Source: Mesostigma viride (lineage: Eukaryota; Streptophyta; Mesostigmatophyceae; Mesostigmatales; Mesostigmataceae). Taken from it: 64,000 nucleotides of DNA. The translations under genes and the position numbers were made by a program. The first letter of the stretch is position 1. Each line of letters opens with the position of its first letter. The stretch is from contig RPFO01000246.1 of NCBI GenBank assembly GCA_009746045.1, positions 2,640,758-2,704,757 of the forward strand, read 5' to 3'. Positions 20,690-32,740 of this stretch are shown in pieces. The notes beneath the pieces were generated by a model that saw nothing but the letters and a program-made list of their open reading frames with translations, did not search any database and was not told the origin of the DNA.

Positions 20690-22660
20690 TTGAAGGAATT
20701 GGACGGCACCCTTGCTCGCCTGCGCATGCGGTACGACGCGGCGGTCGGTGCCGACCACCTTTCTGCATGCTGAGCTAGCTGCTGAAGATCCCTAACCCGG
20801 CGGTGAGGGATCTCCTACTGGCGTTCCGGCTGCAGCCGTGTCCTGCTCTCTGATGAGCCTCCGCCTGCTGAGTGGCAGACGGCCATCCGGCCGCGTCATG
20901 CTGTACAAGAAGGGCTCGATCTGCTGCTGCCCCCGGTAACTATCGCGGTGTCTGCCTCCAGAGCGCCGCGCTGAAGGTCTTCATGCGCATGATGCTGCAC
21001 AGGCTCCGCGCCGCGCTGGACCCACACCTGTGTGAGTCTCATATGGTTTTCGATCCGTCATGGTCGTAACATGCACTGTCATGGCTGTATTTGTCGCGCG
21101 CCGGTTGATGGAGGAGGTCCGTCGCCTTTGCCCTGATGGTTTGCCGCTGGTCTTCATTTTTGTCGACTATATCAGAAGGCCTTTGACACAGTCCTCTGGG
21201 AGGCTCTTTTGGCCATCCTAGCTCTGGATCGGGTACCACCAGCGATTATTATTGCTGCAATTCGTCGACTGTATGAGGGCTCACAGGCAGTAGTGCGGAC
21301 TGCGGAAGGCACCACCCCACCATTCCCCGGCCCCTTCACCATGGGGTGTGGCAAGGTTGTGTCCTGTACGTCCCCATATCTGTTCATTATTGGCGTGGAC
21401 CACGTCATGCGCCGTGCACGTGCGCGCTTTACTGCGGGGTTCAAGCCCGGCTTGGACATCCTAGTGCGAGCACGGCGGGGTTGGTGCCCACTGGCTACCG
21501 CCTGGCCGACCTGATTTATGCGGACGACGCCACCCTCATCACGCGCCGCGGCCCCGAGTACATTCAGACCTGGCTGGACTGTCTGGGCTTGAAGGCGAGG
21601 GCGGTGGGGTTAAAGATGAGTGTCAAAACTGAGGCGATGGTGATTGGTTGGAGCCTCCAGTCACCCACCGCTGCCGCGACTCCTCGACGGGACGGAGGTC
21701 CCGTTCCGTGATCGCTTCAAACTGTTGGGGGCATGCTCCCCGACACAGCTGACGATGTACGTGGACATCCGCATCGCCCTGGCCTGGGTCAGGCTCAGTT
21801 CGCTCAACACCTACTGGCGCTCGAAGGGCCTGGGCGAGCACCGCAAGCGTATGCTCTTCAAGGTCCTCGTCCTCACAGTGCTTACGTATGGCGCCGAGGC
21901 GTGGACACTCACGGACACAATGGCGGCTATAAGCTCGACGGCACGTTTTACAGGATGTTCCGACAGGTCTTGAATGTAGGGTTTTCCAAGCATAGGTCCG
22001 GCATTAGAGTCTTTGTATCAGGGTATGCCTCGTATTTCTGACGAGAAATTAGGCCGGCGTAGGATAGCATTTGCATAGGACATCTTGCTCGCACCATCCC
22101 GGTCGACACCGCCCTTGGTCTGGCCGGCCCCCAGCGGCTTGGCCAACCAGGGCGGCATATCTTGACCTGGCCTGGCCCCGGCCAAGGACATTCCTATAGG
22201 AAACTAGGCAAAGCTGCTATGAACTACGTGTACCCAGATGTTGCTGGCCGACCTCGTGGTCCCAGCTCAGTTTGAACACCGCATCCACTCCCTCTCCCCG
22301 TCTTTGGACTGCCATGCAGAACAAGACACACAGCTTCGCAACGTGACCTGAACTGTGAAAATGGGGTCAGATAGGGAAAAAATAAGAAGAGGTGGCAGAA
22401 GATTGTCCAGGCCCACACGCCAGCCCCTGTGGGCAAGCCACCTCCCCCCAAGAGGAAGGGGCGTTTGGCTGAGTAGCGTAGTTAGGGTTTTTCTAGACTA
22501 GATAGCTTAGTAGAGTTATTAGTAGGTTAGTTCGCTTAATTACCGGCGGCTTCGTCCACAGGTCCACCCATCCAGCACTTGTTGAGGAATATTATGTGCT
22601 ACATGATCTCGATCCAACGGAGGCATGTTATATAATATAATATAATTTGATTTAATCATC
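20690..22660 (+). mobile_element. Degenerate non-LTR retrotransposon (LINE), copy B
   Basis: Reverse-transcriptase pieces lie in several frames: LQSAALKVFMRMMLHRL (20960-21010), FVARRLMEEVRRL (21085-21130), VDHVMRRARARF (about 21395-21430), the catalytic LIYADDATLI (21510-21545) and the C-terminal VLTVLTYGAEAWTLTD (21868-21920). Frames change repeatedly, so it is dead. The 3' end has GTGCTACATGATCTC and an ATGTTATAATATAAT-type tail. It is 5' truncated, with no endonuclease seen. Confidence 0.85.
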
Positions 22661-22959
22661 TATGTTGACGACAATTTCACATGCACTCATTGAGACGACA
22701 GTCGAGTCCGCCCATGCACCGAGACTGCTTGGCAGTCTTGAGAGGCCTGTGCACATGCACGTGTTGTCGGTTTAGAAATTAGCCTAAATGCATGCCGAGG
22801 CCACCTAGCTGCGGGGCCCCACGTGATTGGCCTAGCCGTAGTCCCCGCCCTATGTAGCTAGCACGTCAACCTCCCTTGCTGACTCGGAGTTCAAGAACCA
22901 GCTTCTTAAGTACCCTCATGGGCCTGGTAGGTGAGGTGAGAACTGCGTGGGTGCCACCG

Positions 22960-23230
22960 CCTTCCCCACTCACGGGACAAGGCGGCTCCCCCACCAGTCC
23001 TGCTCACCTTCCCCTCCCCTGAGGATAAGCAGCAGTTCCTCTCTCGTCGCAAGAGGTTGCACGACCTCACCTAGCTAGACGGTGGATGACGACCTGACCC
23101 CCGCTCAGCAACAGCAGCGACGCGACCTGTGGCCGGAATACCTCCGCCATAAGCAGGACCCCCAGAAACCCAACAAGGTGTATACTGGAGGGGCGGGGAC
23201 CTGATGATCAACCACAAGATGTGGACGCCC
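22960..23230 (+). pseudogene. Possible LINE ORF1-like relic
   Basis: Two frames give LLTFPSPEDKQQFLSRRKRL, then DDLTPAQQQRRRDLWPEYL and a basic tail. The pattern (FPSPEDKQQFL, then DDLTPxQQxRR) resembles the C-terminal part of LINE ORF1 proteins, where a sentence like DLTP(A)QQ/ERR is common. Stops and a frame change show it is broken. Assignment is by remembered pattern only. Confidence 0.4.
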
Positions 23231-23699
23231 CCAGCGGGCTAGAATAGCAATAGCCCTAGTAGCTTGTATCCATTGGAGACTGCCGCTAAGGCAGCCATGC
23301 TTAGAATGTTTGCCTAGCTGTGCCAACATACCTAGTCACGTCACTCACGTGCCGCCAACGCACGGTACACAACCAGCCATAACCTTAGCCTAGTCCTAGT
23401 ACAGCCATGCTACGCCCTGGCTATGTTCAGATTACTTGCCCACGCTACTTGTTATGCCACGCTCACATGGGTCTTATTGCACCCACGGTTTGCCGGATCG
23501 TTAGCATGTCCTTTTAGCTAGCCGGCGCCCGAATGCAGATGTGGCAGGGGCACCTTTGGCATGAAGGAGACTGGGGGTCTCTGCCCTTTCTCCTGCTGTG
23601 CACACACAGGGATTAAAAGCACTTAGGTGCTCCGTGACTCCCCAACGGGAGCACGTGTTTAATTAATTAATTAATTAATTAGCTAGCTCCGCCTCTTCC

Positions 23700-23805
23700 C
23701 ATGGCTCCAAGGTGGACTACATGTACCTTCGGGACTGCTTCAAGCTCCTCGGCAGCTCTAGCTCTGGCTACCTTGGCCGTGAAGACGACGTGATAAACAA
23801 AGTAA
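23700..23805 (+). pseudogene. Short LINE reverse-transcriptase C-terminal relic
   Basis: Codes for YLRDCFKLLGSSSSGYLGRE and DDVINK, matching the family pattern FK(Y/L)LGS...DV..RI just after the RT fingers and palm in many LINEs (compare the FGDRFTLLGS frame in copy C). It ends before a good donor-like GTAAGT. Confidence 0.4.
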
Positions 23806-24872
23806 GTATAAGTACTTGCGTGTCATCAATAATTAATTAATTAAATTATAATTATGCGTGTCATGCGCATCCATGGGCGCGGCATGCCACATACATCGTA
23901 CTATATGCTATTCTCATTAGAAAAATAATTATGTAACGAAAGTGTATGATAAACAACATTGGCTCAAGGAGTGGGGATAACTCCGCGATCGAGTGCTCAC
24001 CGCCGCTGACCATGGACAGGTGCAGCAACCGGGCCACTTACCCCAGGTGCCGCGGCCGCTGGCCATGAGATAATTATCATTTACATGTCCGGCACAGTCA
24101 AGGTTGTTGATCATTATTCAATGACGATGACCTACGGCGGGAGGCGTGCCGTGCGATGACTGACGTAGGAGATCTATAAATATAGAGACACATGCGGGAG
24201 ATCAAGATTTAGATGGCGGCTGGCTATGGAGTGCATGTTGTTGCAACACAGAACACGGCCCTGCTTACTGCAACCATAGGACGCTGGTTGTCGATCTCCT
24301 TGATTGGAGGCGAGGGGCGGGGGCATATGCGCCTCCATACTAGCTTGCGGCCGGATGCACAACGAAGAAACGTGTTGACCACGGCTTAATCATCAAATGC
24401 AAGCAATCAGACACTTATTGGTATGATAGATCTAGGGTACCATGCAGCTCTACAAAACGAAAAGAAATCTCCCTTATACAATCATGGTATTATGTGAGAC
24501 AACTATCTGGTATGAATCACAGATCTATTCAATGTCTTGCATCTGAATTACTATGCAATGTCCATTTCTTGCCTCTCCCTCGCTTGGCCTTCTCCAGCAC
24601 GCCCACCTTGGGCACGTAGACGCACTTCCAAGGTTGCATTTGTAAACAAATTCACGAAGAATTTTTGCGCCTTTGCTTACCTGCAATGGTCGGTGTATGT
24701 ATGCGGGGTAGCGTCATCATCAAGCGTAGCCAACAATAATTTAACGTCAATTTTAGTTAGTATAAATGGAACATATACAACAATTTAAACACTTTAAACA
24801 TCCACAACTAGTTTAGCATGCAAGGTCTTCTCCTAGGTATCATACGTACGAATAAATATAAGAATTGGGACG
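23806..24872. other. No supported gene
   Basis: AT-rich with TTAATTAAT runs. It has small open frames only (for example 24537-24788 plus, 83 codons) and no recognisable motif. Confidence 0.3.
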
Positions 24873-25571
24873 TTAACAAATTACCCATTTCATATTCACT
24901 TTTATCCCCCAACTCACCATGCAAGGGTTGGCATCATGTTGTGAAGGCTTGTTACGACGATCCTCCCGGTTGGACGTGTTAAGGCACGTGGTTGCCACGC
25001 TTGAGAGGTTCACATTCTTTGTAAAATCGGCAACCTTGTCACGTTGCAGTTGAACCACACTTGATGAGACATTGCTGGTTCTCGCTCCTGGCAAACTAGC
25101 CGGATGGCGAAGGAGCCTTGGATGGACCACGGGGCCAGCATACCCAACAAAAGATTGGGGATCTTTGGCGGTGTCACATTCAGGACTGCCCCTATTTGCG
25201 CAAATGACGTCATCAGACATCCCAAAATGCGAGGTCAACGTATGAAAAACGTTGTGATCTTCAATATTGGGGTCGTGGTGGCTCATAGATGGTAACTTAA
25301 GTTCGTCTTGGCCACTTGAAGAAAAGAATGCCCCGAAAGGTAGTGGGTTGTCGACCGAGTGAAGCATCATGGTAGATGAAGTCAATGAGCTATCCAGGGC
25401 GGTCACACTTGCATTTTGTGTTGGACAAGTTGAACCGGATGGCCCGGCATCGGTCGCAACCATACGCAAAGAGGTTGGAGCGCTCCTGATGCATGACATT
25501 CTTGCGTACGGGACAGGTTGTCGTACATATTGTGATGCACGTCGATGCATGGCCATGGCGGATTGGATCAA
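24873..25571 (-). CDS. Hypothetical open frame, 232 codons, unrecognised
   Basis: The longest open frame between 23.8 and 26.5 kb. The product is Ser/Thr/His/Asn-rich with no obvious domain, signal or membrane segment. An internal ATG at about 25460 would also serve. There is no splice or homology support, so it may be chance. Confidence 0.2.
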   Translation of the reverse strand: MIQSAMAMHRRASQYVRQPVPYARMSCIRSAPTSLRMVATDAGPSGSTCPTQNASVTALDSSLTSSTMMLHSVDNPLPFGAFFSSSGQDELKLPSMSHHDPNIEDHNVFHTLTSHFGMSDDVICANRGSPECDTAKDPQSFVGYAGPVVHPRLLRHPASLPGARTSNVSSSVVQLQRDKVADFTKNVNLSSVATTCLNTSNREDRRNKPSQHDANPCMVSWGIKVNMKWVIC

Positions 25572-26042
25572 CTGGAGACTGAGACGTCAGCACTGCAGAT
25601 GATTTGCTCGCAACTCGAGGAATGGCTCGTTACCGTGAAAGCAAAGAAATTATGTACACGTAACCCACAGGTTAGTTGCCCGATGAATACTGATGATCGT
25701 GGATGGTGGGCACCCCGGCATAATGGAAGAACGTCACTTCGTCGGCGCTTTGGCAAGTATCAATCCCGGCAGCCATGCACTCATGGCCGGCAAGCACATG
25801 GTTGTGACTAAGGCTATGGCCACTACTCTGTGGAAATTGGAGGCCGAAAACTTGAACGCCGCTGCCTTTTATTTTGCGCCGCCACAAGCAGGGCCGTCGG
25901 ATCCCGGCTGTCCTGTCGGAAAATCTTACGGCCAAAAGCCGGCAGATGACCGGCCGGCACGACGGTTTCGTGACATGGCGCGCGACTCGGCAATGCACCC
26001 GCTACGCCAGAATGCTTGCGTGGCAGGCGCAGGCGCGCATGT

Positions 26043-26097
26043 TGTTGTTGTTGTTGTTGTTGCCCACGCCGCACAGTCATTGAGCAGCAGAGATTTG
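26043..26097 (-). mobile_element. (CAA)n-tailed retroposon end, minus copy
   Basis: On the minus strand AAATCTCTGCTGCTC...GTGCGGCGTGGG is followed by (CAA)7. This is the same 3' end as at 13286-13341, 55545-55850 and 56047-56089. Its 5' extent is unclear. Confidence 0.6.
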
Positions 26098-26569
26098 GAA
26101 ACATCTGCGCGTATTAGCATGGGCATCTGCGCGTATTATGTTCAGCGCAGCTTTCAGCGCGGCAACCTGATATACGGTCAAAATGCCACTGACTATTATA
26201 GTACCAGTATAGTACCTTTCCGTCCATCCGGTCTATTGGCAGCTTGGCACAATCATGACACAGTTTTCTGAGCGTGCAATTTTGCTGTGTGTACATTATC
26301 CGATCACTGATAAACAGCCATGTCTAGTGTCCCTCCATATAGTGTATCCAAGCGCGCTTGGGTTTATTGGCTGGCGTGTGCTGCCTTCTCAATATTTTCA
26401 GGCAGTCGCACCTCTGGGCCCTGCTGTCGGTCGTCGTGACGCAGGGTAGTGGGAGGGGCATATTGCCCGTCATTGAATTCTCTTGCGCTCCATCGAACAA
26501 TTTGCTGAAGGCAGGCCATTCTGTCGCCTCTAAATATCGCTAGAGCTAATCTGATTAAATAAAGAGCTC

Positions 26570-29500
26570 ATGGCAACTTCCAATCTAAGTATGGAGAGGC
26601 TGTTTAGTCCCATTTCCGATCTAGCTCCGCTTTCAGCCGGGCGTTCTTTCAGCGGCGAGTCTTTGCGAAGTCGCCATAACCGGAGCGTGCAAGGTCGGAG
26701 TGCCATTCTTTACCTCAATTGTGCTTTTCTCGTTATGCTGACTTGTATGTTACTGTATCGCTATTTCCACCTTGGAATCTACCAGATACTTTGACCATTT
26801 GTAGCTGACCGCCAGCCTTTGTCGCACCCTGCGCATTTGTGATTTCTGCTGTGCAGGAACGTGGCGTGCCACGTCTCGCCATAGCATTTTCAGTGATAAC
26901 AAGACTGCTTCCCTCACGTGTATACCTCGCTCCAGTATTATCCCAGAGCCCAACTCGCTCCGTTCCGTCGGAGTAAGCCGACCAGCTCCCCAGCCGCTGT
27001 CCGGGCCTCATTTCCTGAAGCATTCTCGCCTGGGCCCCTGCCAATCCTCCGCGACCTCCACGTTCCCAAGCGACGGTGGCCAGCTGGGCTCCGGATCGCA
27101 ATCCGGCGGCGCGGGCGTGCTCCGTCTGCTCTCCACGATCGTGGCCATCATCCGCGCGCTGGCCTTCTACACCTACACGCTGACGCTCTCCGTCCCGCTC
27201 TTCATCATCATGCTCCTGCTGACGCCCATCGAGTGGCTCACGGACCGCGTCCGCCGGCGCAAGCTGCACTTCGTCAACGACCTATGGGCCAACGTGAGCA
27301 CGTGGCCCTTCTTCCGGGTCGAAATCGTCGGCAAAGAGAACCTGCCCGGCCCCGATCAGCCCGCGGTGTACACAGCCAATCATCTCTCGTACATGGACAT
27401 CTACTCCCTGTTTGCGCTGCGGCGGCCGTTCAAGTACATCAGCAAGCTGTCCAACTTCCTCATCCCCATCGTGGGATGGAGCATGTTCCTCACTGGTCAT
27501 ATCTCGCTCAAGCGCACCGACACGCGCAGCCAGATTGTGAGTGGTGGCGCGGTCACCATAGCTTCCCCTTGTGTGTGTGCGTGCGTGTGTGAGTGGGTGT
27601 GGCCGTGGGTGTAGCCGTGGCCGTGGCTGTGGCCGTGGCCGTGGCCGTGGCCGTGAGCGTTAGCGTGGGCTTATGTGTGTGTGCTTGTGCGCTTGCCCCA
27701 GATTGCCTTGGCCTGATTGTCAGCTTCCTGATGGCGATCATTCCTCGACCCCATACTGCTTGGCCGTGGGATAACCCCTGACCGCACGCATCCGTCTACT
27801 GCCGGCTGGTCATACACTGGAGGGTGGCGGGTTGATGGGAAACAAACACCGATGCTCGTATGTGTTGGTGCGCGGTACTGTGGACCGTTACTTCTACCGT
27901 TCCTTAAGACCGTGCCGTAGGCTGCAAGGCCTGCCAGGAGCACCCCCACGCTTCATTACCCTCATGCCTTTTTTTAACTGAGCTTCACCGACCTCCATGC
28001 TCTGCCAGGCGTGATGAAGCGTCTCCATGCTCCCCCACTCCCATGCTGCACTACCCCGCGAATCATCCCCCCGCATCTGACCACCTTATGAGGCACCCTT
28101 TGGCGTCACCGACTTCTTACTTTATTATAATTGTAGCATAGTCATTATGAGTACACTAGATCGATTGTGAATACTGTGGTCGGCTGAATGCATGGGCTGC
28201 CTCCGCCCCATTCTTCTCACTGTGCTCCACCCACCCCCACCCCACCCCTTGCGTTGCCGTGCCGACTTTTCCCTCACCCGTCCCATGGCTGCATGGGTGT
28301 GCCCCCCGACCCCCCACCCCTTGCGTTGCTGTGGCTGCTTTCCCCTCACCCACCACATGGCTGCATGGGCGTGCCCCCGCGACGGCCCAACCCCCCACCG
28401 CCTGCGTTGCTGTGCCCCATGCGTGCAGGACTGCCTCAAGACGTGTGTGGAGCTGCTCAAGACGGGCAGTCCCGTACTCTTCTTCCCTGAGGGGACGCGC
28501 AGCAAGGACGGGAGGCTGCACGGGTTTAAGGTAAAGGAGTAACGAAAAGAACATGTACTGGAAGGGCTACAAGTTCAAGCTAAAAGGCTGGATAAGGCCT
28601 CAAGGTACCTCTCGAGGTACAGTTTAGGAAGAGGGTTTGAGGCACGGCTTAGGGTCAGGGCTCAAGGAATAGCTGAGGACTAGGGTGCAGGGCAAAGGTT
28701 CAAGGCATGCTTCAGGTGGAGATTCAGTATAAAGATTGAAAAGGTACGGCACATGTGGCCCTTGCACATGGCCCCCACGAGGGCGCAGAGGAGGCATGCC
28801 CAAGACGGGGCGGGTGTTAGAGTCAACGTGTTTTCCAAACACATGGCGGGGCTTATGATCCAATCGTGGGAGGCCATCCGTCCTTGCACGCATGCGTACC
28901 GTTTCTTACATGGATGAGTATCTCCGTAGTTCGTGTCAACGCCATGTAGGGGAGTTGGTTGTCGAGGCACGGACCCTGCGTGGTGTGTAAGTTATGCTGC
29001 TGCCGTCAGCAAGGTTGTGCCTGACATGCTTGCTGGTCATGCGCGTGTCGATGTAAAGGTGGCCATGCACGCGTCGGCATCCATGACCACTGCAATGCTT
29101 GAAGGTTGATGGAGGCAGTAAGATGCAACCAAGTGGCACTGGGGGCATGGCACCATTTGATCGTTATAGTAGGCACAGCTCATTTTTTATGGACCACTTG
29201 CTGTAGTATGCACCGCTCATTGGAGTATGCGCTGCTCATCATATTATGCACCGTTCGTTACTCTATGCACTGCTCGTTATATTTGGAGTGGTACGCTACT
29301 TGGATGTGACTGTAGTATGCACTGCAGCTTGCGCCTGCTCCGGCGATCCTCTCCCAGAATGAATGCGTGCATGGAACCTAACAAGCATCACAGGTATCCA
29401 TGTGTCAGCTTCATCGGCATGTCCCTTTCTTGAAGGGGTACACAAGCGACTAGTTGGGAGTTTTCATGTCCCCTCAATAAGTCTCTTTTAGGTGGGCAAT

Positions 29501-30219
29501 AATGCCCCATCCACCACTAGAACAACGAGCGTCATGTGTTAGCGACATTTAGCCCCTGTCGGTACATAGCAATGCCAGGCAATTCCGTCCACCCCTGTCC
29601 GCCTGGCCCTTGACGTGGGGCATGCCCGTCTGTGCCAGAGCTTGGCATGCGCGGGGGGGGGGACCTCTGGCTCTGCCAAGGAGGCAACCAGAGCCGGCCT
29701 AAGACCACAACCATATGGACCATGGGAGGCTCGGCCTGCCTCTAAAGCAGCCAGGTCTTTTCAGGTAAAGGGACATGAGATGACAGTGGGATGCATGGAT
29801 AGGTTCTGTCAGTGTCTCGGTTGCTAACGGCCTCTCTCATGATCCCACCTTCAACCACACACTCCTAGGTGGCTCGCCTTATCCTGGGCTAGGCATCCCT
29901 CTCCTTGCTTGATGCCCTCTCACCAGGATATCGCCCATCATCCCCCTCTTGCGCTCATCTGGTGTGCGAGCAGAAGGGCGCGTTCAGCGTCGCGGCCAAG
30001 GCGGGTGTGCCAGTCATCCCCATCACGCTCATTGGCACCGCCGACGTGATGCCCAACGGCAAGGAGTGGTCCATGTTCCCCGCGCGCGTGCGCATCGTGG
30101 TCCACCCGCCCGTCACCTCAAAGAATGCTGATGAGCTCAAGGAGCGCACGTTTGCCGCCATTGCGTCGCCGCTGCCGCCCGCACTCATCAGCGCCGGTTC
30201 TGCGGACGCCGAGGATTGA
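26570..30219 (+). CDS. Plastid-type 1-acyl-sn-glycerol-3-phosphate acyltransferase (LPAT)
   Basis: Transfers an acyl group to lysophosphatidate to give phosphatidate, the second acylation of plastid glycerolipid synthesis. Proposed exons: 26570-26693, 26857-27536, 28429-28530 and 29974-30219 (383 codons plus TGA), with phases that agree at every junction. Residues 1 to about 125 are rich in Ser, Arg and Pro and low in acid, like a transit peptide. A hydrophobic region (about 135-165) follows, then the PlsC domain: NHLSYMD with the HX4D motif at H217-D222, FFPEGTRSKDG at 286-297 and KKGAFSVAAKAGVPVIPITL after the last junction. The final exons read like plant ATS2/LPAT1. The first exon and intron are the least certain, since the donor GTCGGAG is weak. 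Intron 2 holds a GGCCGT microsatellite and two to three copies of a roughly 65-bp GTTGC-TG...CATGGCTGCATGGG repeat; intron 3 is 1.4 kb with no gene seen. Confidence 0.88.
27598..27663. repeat. GGCCGT microsatellite in LPAT intron 2
   Basis: About ten GGCCGT/GGCTGT-type hexamers just after a GT-rich donor region. It is not coding. Confidence 0.8.
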
Positions 30220-30687
30220 AATTCGAGTTCCAATACCAGGAAAGTCTAGCACTGACTGTGCATGCATGCGAGGCGGCGACCAGAGTGAAATGCCACAATG
30301 ACTGTGCCTTAGAGATTGAATTTTAATTCAAAAGTGTGTTCATAGATTAGCGAGCCAGCTGTGCATTGTGTCATGCACATTTCGGTTGTTCTTTCCCGGG
30401 GGAGGGGGGGAGGAAGGGCTCTCTCATCCGCTTTGCAAGGATATATAATACTCTCTCATCCGCTTCGCAAGGATAAGATATCCTTGCAAGGAGCGCCCAA
30501 GGAGTACGCCTTCTATACATCCTGAATTTATCAGTACAGTGCATCTGCAATTTTTTGGGGGGCAGTGGAATTTATCAATTAATAATGCTCTCCCGGTTTT
30601 CAATGGCTGAGCACTACTGTTGTAATCAGACTCATGCATGGGCGCCTTGTTACCTATACTTTTACACGGCATGCACGCCAGCATCTG

Positions 30688-31718
30688 TCACAGCTGGACA
30701 CCTCTGGCCGAGCAGAGGCCTTCCAGCCGTGGGCAGCGCTCGCCGCAAACATGGCTAGGCTTTCGTCTGTCACGCCGGGGCAGTTGCAAAAATACAACTC
30801 TCAGCTCGCGGCATGCCGGCGCCACTCGGGCGATCGCGGCGTGCGTGAGGCTGGGGCTCATGATCGTCAGCGAACGCAGCTCGCGACAGCTGTCAAGCCC
30901 CAGGTCCACCGCTCGGTCGCTCGTGGCCTCGTCCAGCCTCAGCCTCTTCAGCCGCGCGCACTCCCGCACGAGGGTGGCGATAGCGCGGTCCCCCACACCG
31001 CTGCTTGCGTAATCCACGACCTCCAGCGAGGAGCAGTTTTGAACCACCACGATCACACCGTTGTCATCGACGTGTCGGCAGCCCGAGATGCCCAGCGCTA
31101 GCAAGCCCGCACACGCCCGCGCGATGGCACTTATGCCGGCGTTCCCAACGCCCGTTCCGGCGACATTCAGGCGATTCAATTGGAGGCAGCCCGAAGCGAT
31201 CGCCGACACGCCGACATTCGTGACCAGCAGTCAGTCGCCCATGCGTCCAAGAGACGTAGGTCCCCGCAGTTGGCCGCCACTGCCTTCACGTCCACATCAC
31301 CCAGCCCCTTGCACCCGTGAAGGCCCAGCGTCCGGAGCTGATGGCATTGGTGGCCATGTGGGTAATTAACGATGGCGTCCGCCACGGCTAGCTTCCACGA
31401 GTGCTGGATGCGCCCCCCTTTTCCACACCCCTTCACTTCCAGGACCTGCAGGTTGGGACACTTGGCAGCCAGCCAGCGCATCGCATCCCCGCCCGACCGC
31501 CCCCCTTGGTCCAGTTCGAACAGATCTTCGCTGTCGGAGACGCTCCGTTGAATGGCCAGGGCGGTGTCCACGGCAGATGCAAACGTGTGGCATACTGCTC
31601 GCAGTCGCACCCGGTCTGGCAAGGGTAGTGCCGCCATATTTAAGGCACCCAGCCCGGGCGTGGCCACCACGTCATATAGGCTGGGGGCTTCAGGAGGCTG
31701 GGGGGAGTCCGTCGCCAT
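30688..31718 (-). CDS. F-box/LRR (AMN1-like) protein with one frame break
   Basis: The reading frame from ATG at 31716-31718 codes for an F-box-like start (ALPLPDRVRLRAVCHTF, about residues 30-46) and cysteine-type leucine-rich repeats (LQVLEVKGCG, LRTLGLHGCKGLGD). At 31226/31227 the frame breaks; the next frame continues the same repeat register (VTNVGVSAIASGC, LNRLNVAG, LLALGISGC) to the stop at 30688. A single missing C (TGC-CTG read as TGC-TG) would account for the break, giving about 343 residues. Such proteins usually serve as substrate adaptors of SCF ubiquitin ligases, but that role is inferred. The break is either decay or a base-calling error. No introns are seen. Confidence 0.75.
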
Positions 31719-31969
31719 AGGCGCGCGTGCGGTGACATCTGGCGCACGCGCGTGTTCTTGCTTGGTGCCGGGTCCATCAAGGGGGGTTATTGCATGACAA
31801 CAGGTTTGGTCGTGTCCACGCAGGCGATACGAGCAGGAGATGCTCCTTGAGGGTGAACCCTACAGGGTGGTGTCAACGAAACCACACCGACACAGACCAC
31901 AAGCAAAAAACGACAACTTGGCACAAATGCGCCAGAACACCGGCCCCGCCACCCTAACGAGATGTGCGA
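31719..31969. other. Short upstream flank of LRR gene
   Basis: GC-rich, divergent to the LRR gene, and probably holds its promoter. No motif could be assigned. Confidence 0.3.
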
Positions 31970-32740
31970 CATAGTCACTGTAGGGCGGCCGCACATGTGT
32001 ATGGTGCATGATCACGTCTTTGTGTTCTTCAATTGCTATCCTCATGAAACCCGAGGGACAAGGCACCTTCAATCGGAGATCCCCCACAACACTGCGATTA
32101 CGCCCCTCCCAAGCAAAGTGCGGTGTTATCACGGAATCCTTGCAAACAGAATGTGAATTCCTGAATACCTCAAGTGCTAGCTCAAGTACCAACAATGCCA
32201 GGCGGCGGGGAGAACGGGCTTGCACTAATGACATGCTGCCACCTGTCTTTAAGGTGGAAGCTGTGGGTGGGGCAGGGACAGGAGACAACACGCCGCGTCG
32301 GCGACATGTTCACCGCAGGATGCAAGGTGGCAAGTGTGCCTGTGACATGCACTATAGATCGTTCCTAGTTTCTAGCGGTCTGTGCTAGTTACAAGCCTAG
32401 TGCAGATATGCACAAGCTGTGGTGGCTTTATTAGCGGTCCGTGCTAGTTACTAGCCTAGTGCGGATATGCACTAGCTGTGGTGGCTTTATTTGCCTATTC
32501 CCAATTTTCGACAGTGGGGATAGTAAACATGACCACATGTATACCCCAAGCCGCCAAGCAGACGAGCCCACTCGGACACGGCTCCTTTGGCTGTGCCAAC
32601 CGGGCGTACCTCGTAGCATCTAGAATGCCGTCTACAGATGTACCTGTTCACATAGAGTCTGCAGAAGCCGCTGTCATCCTCCCTCGTGTAACGACGGCTG
32701 GAATAGCTTACGACCATCGCCTAGACTTTCAGACGTCCAC
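31970..32740 (+). repeat. Dispersed repeat, about 0.8 kb, copy 1
   Basis: Collinear with the reverse complement of about 52430-53185. Shared landmarks in order: TTCAATTGCTATCC, CAAGGCACCT, GAATCCTTGCAAACAGAATG, CAACAATGCCAGGCGGCGGG, then CAAGCAGACGAGCCCA and GGCTCCTTTGGC. Identity by eye is high in the first half and about two thirds in the second. Open frames through it are in different frames in the two copies, so it is probably non-coding or a decayed element. Confidence 0.7.
32372..32492. repeat. Two-copy tandem repeat, about 59 bp
   Basis: TAGCGGTC(T/C)GTGCTAGTTAC...GTGGTGGCTTTAT occurs twice in a row inside dispersed repeat copy 1 and is not seen in copy 2. Confidence 0.75.
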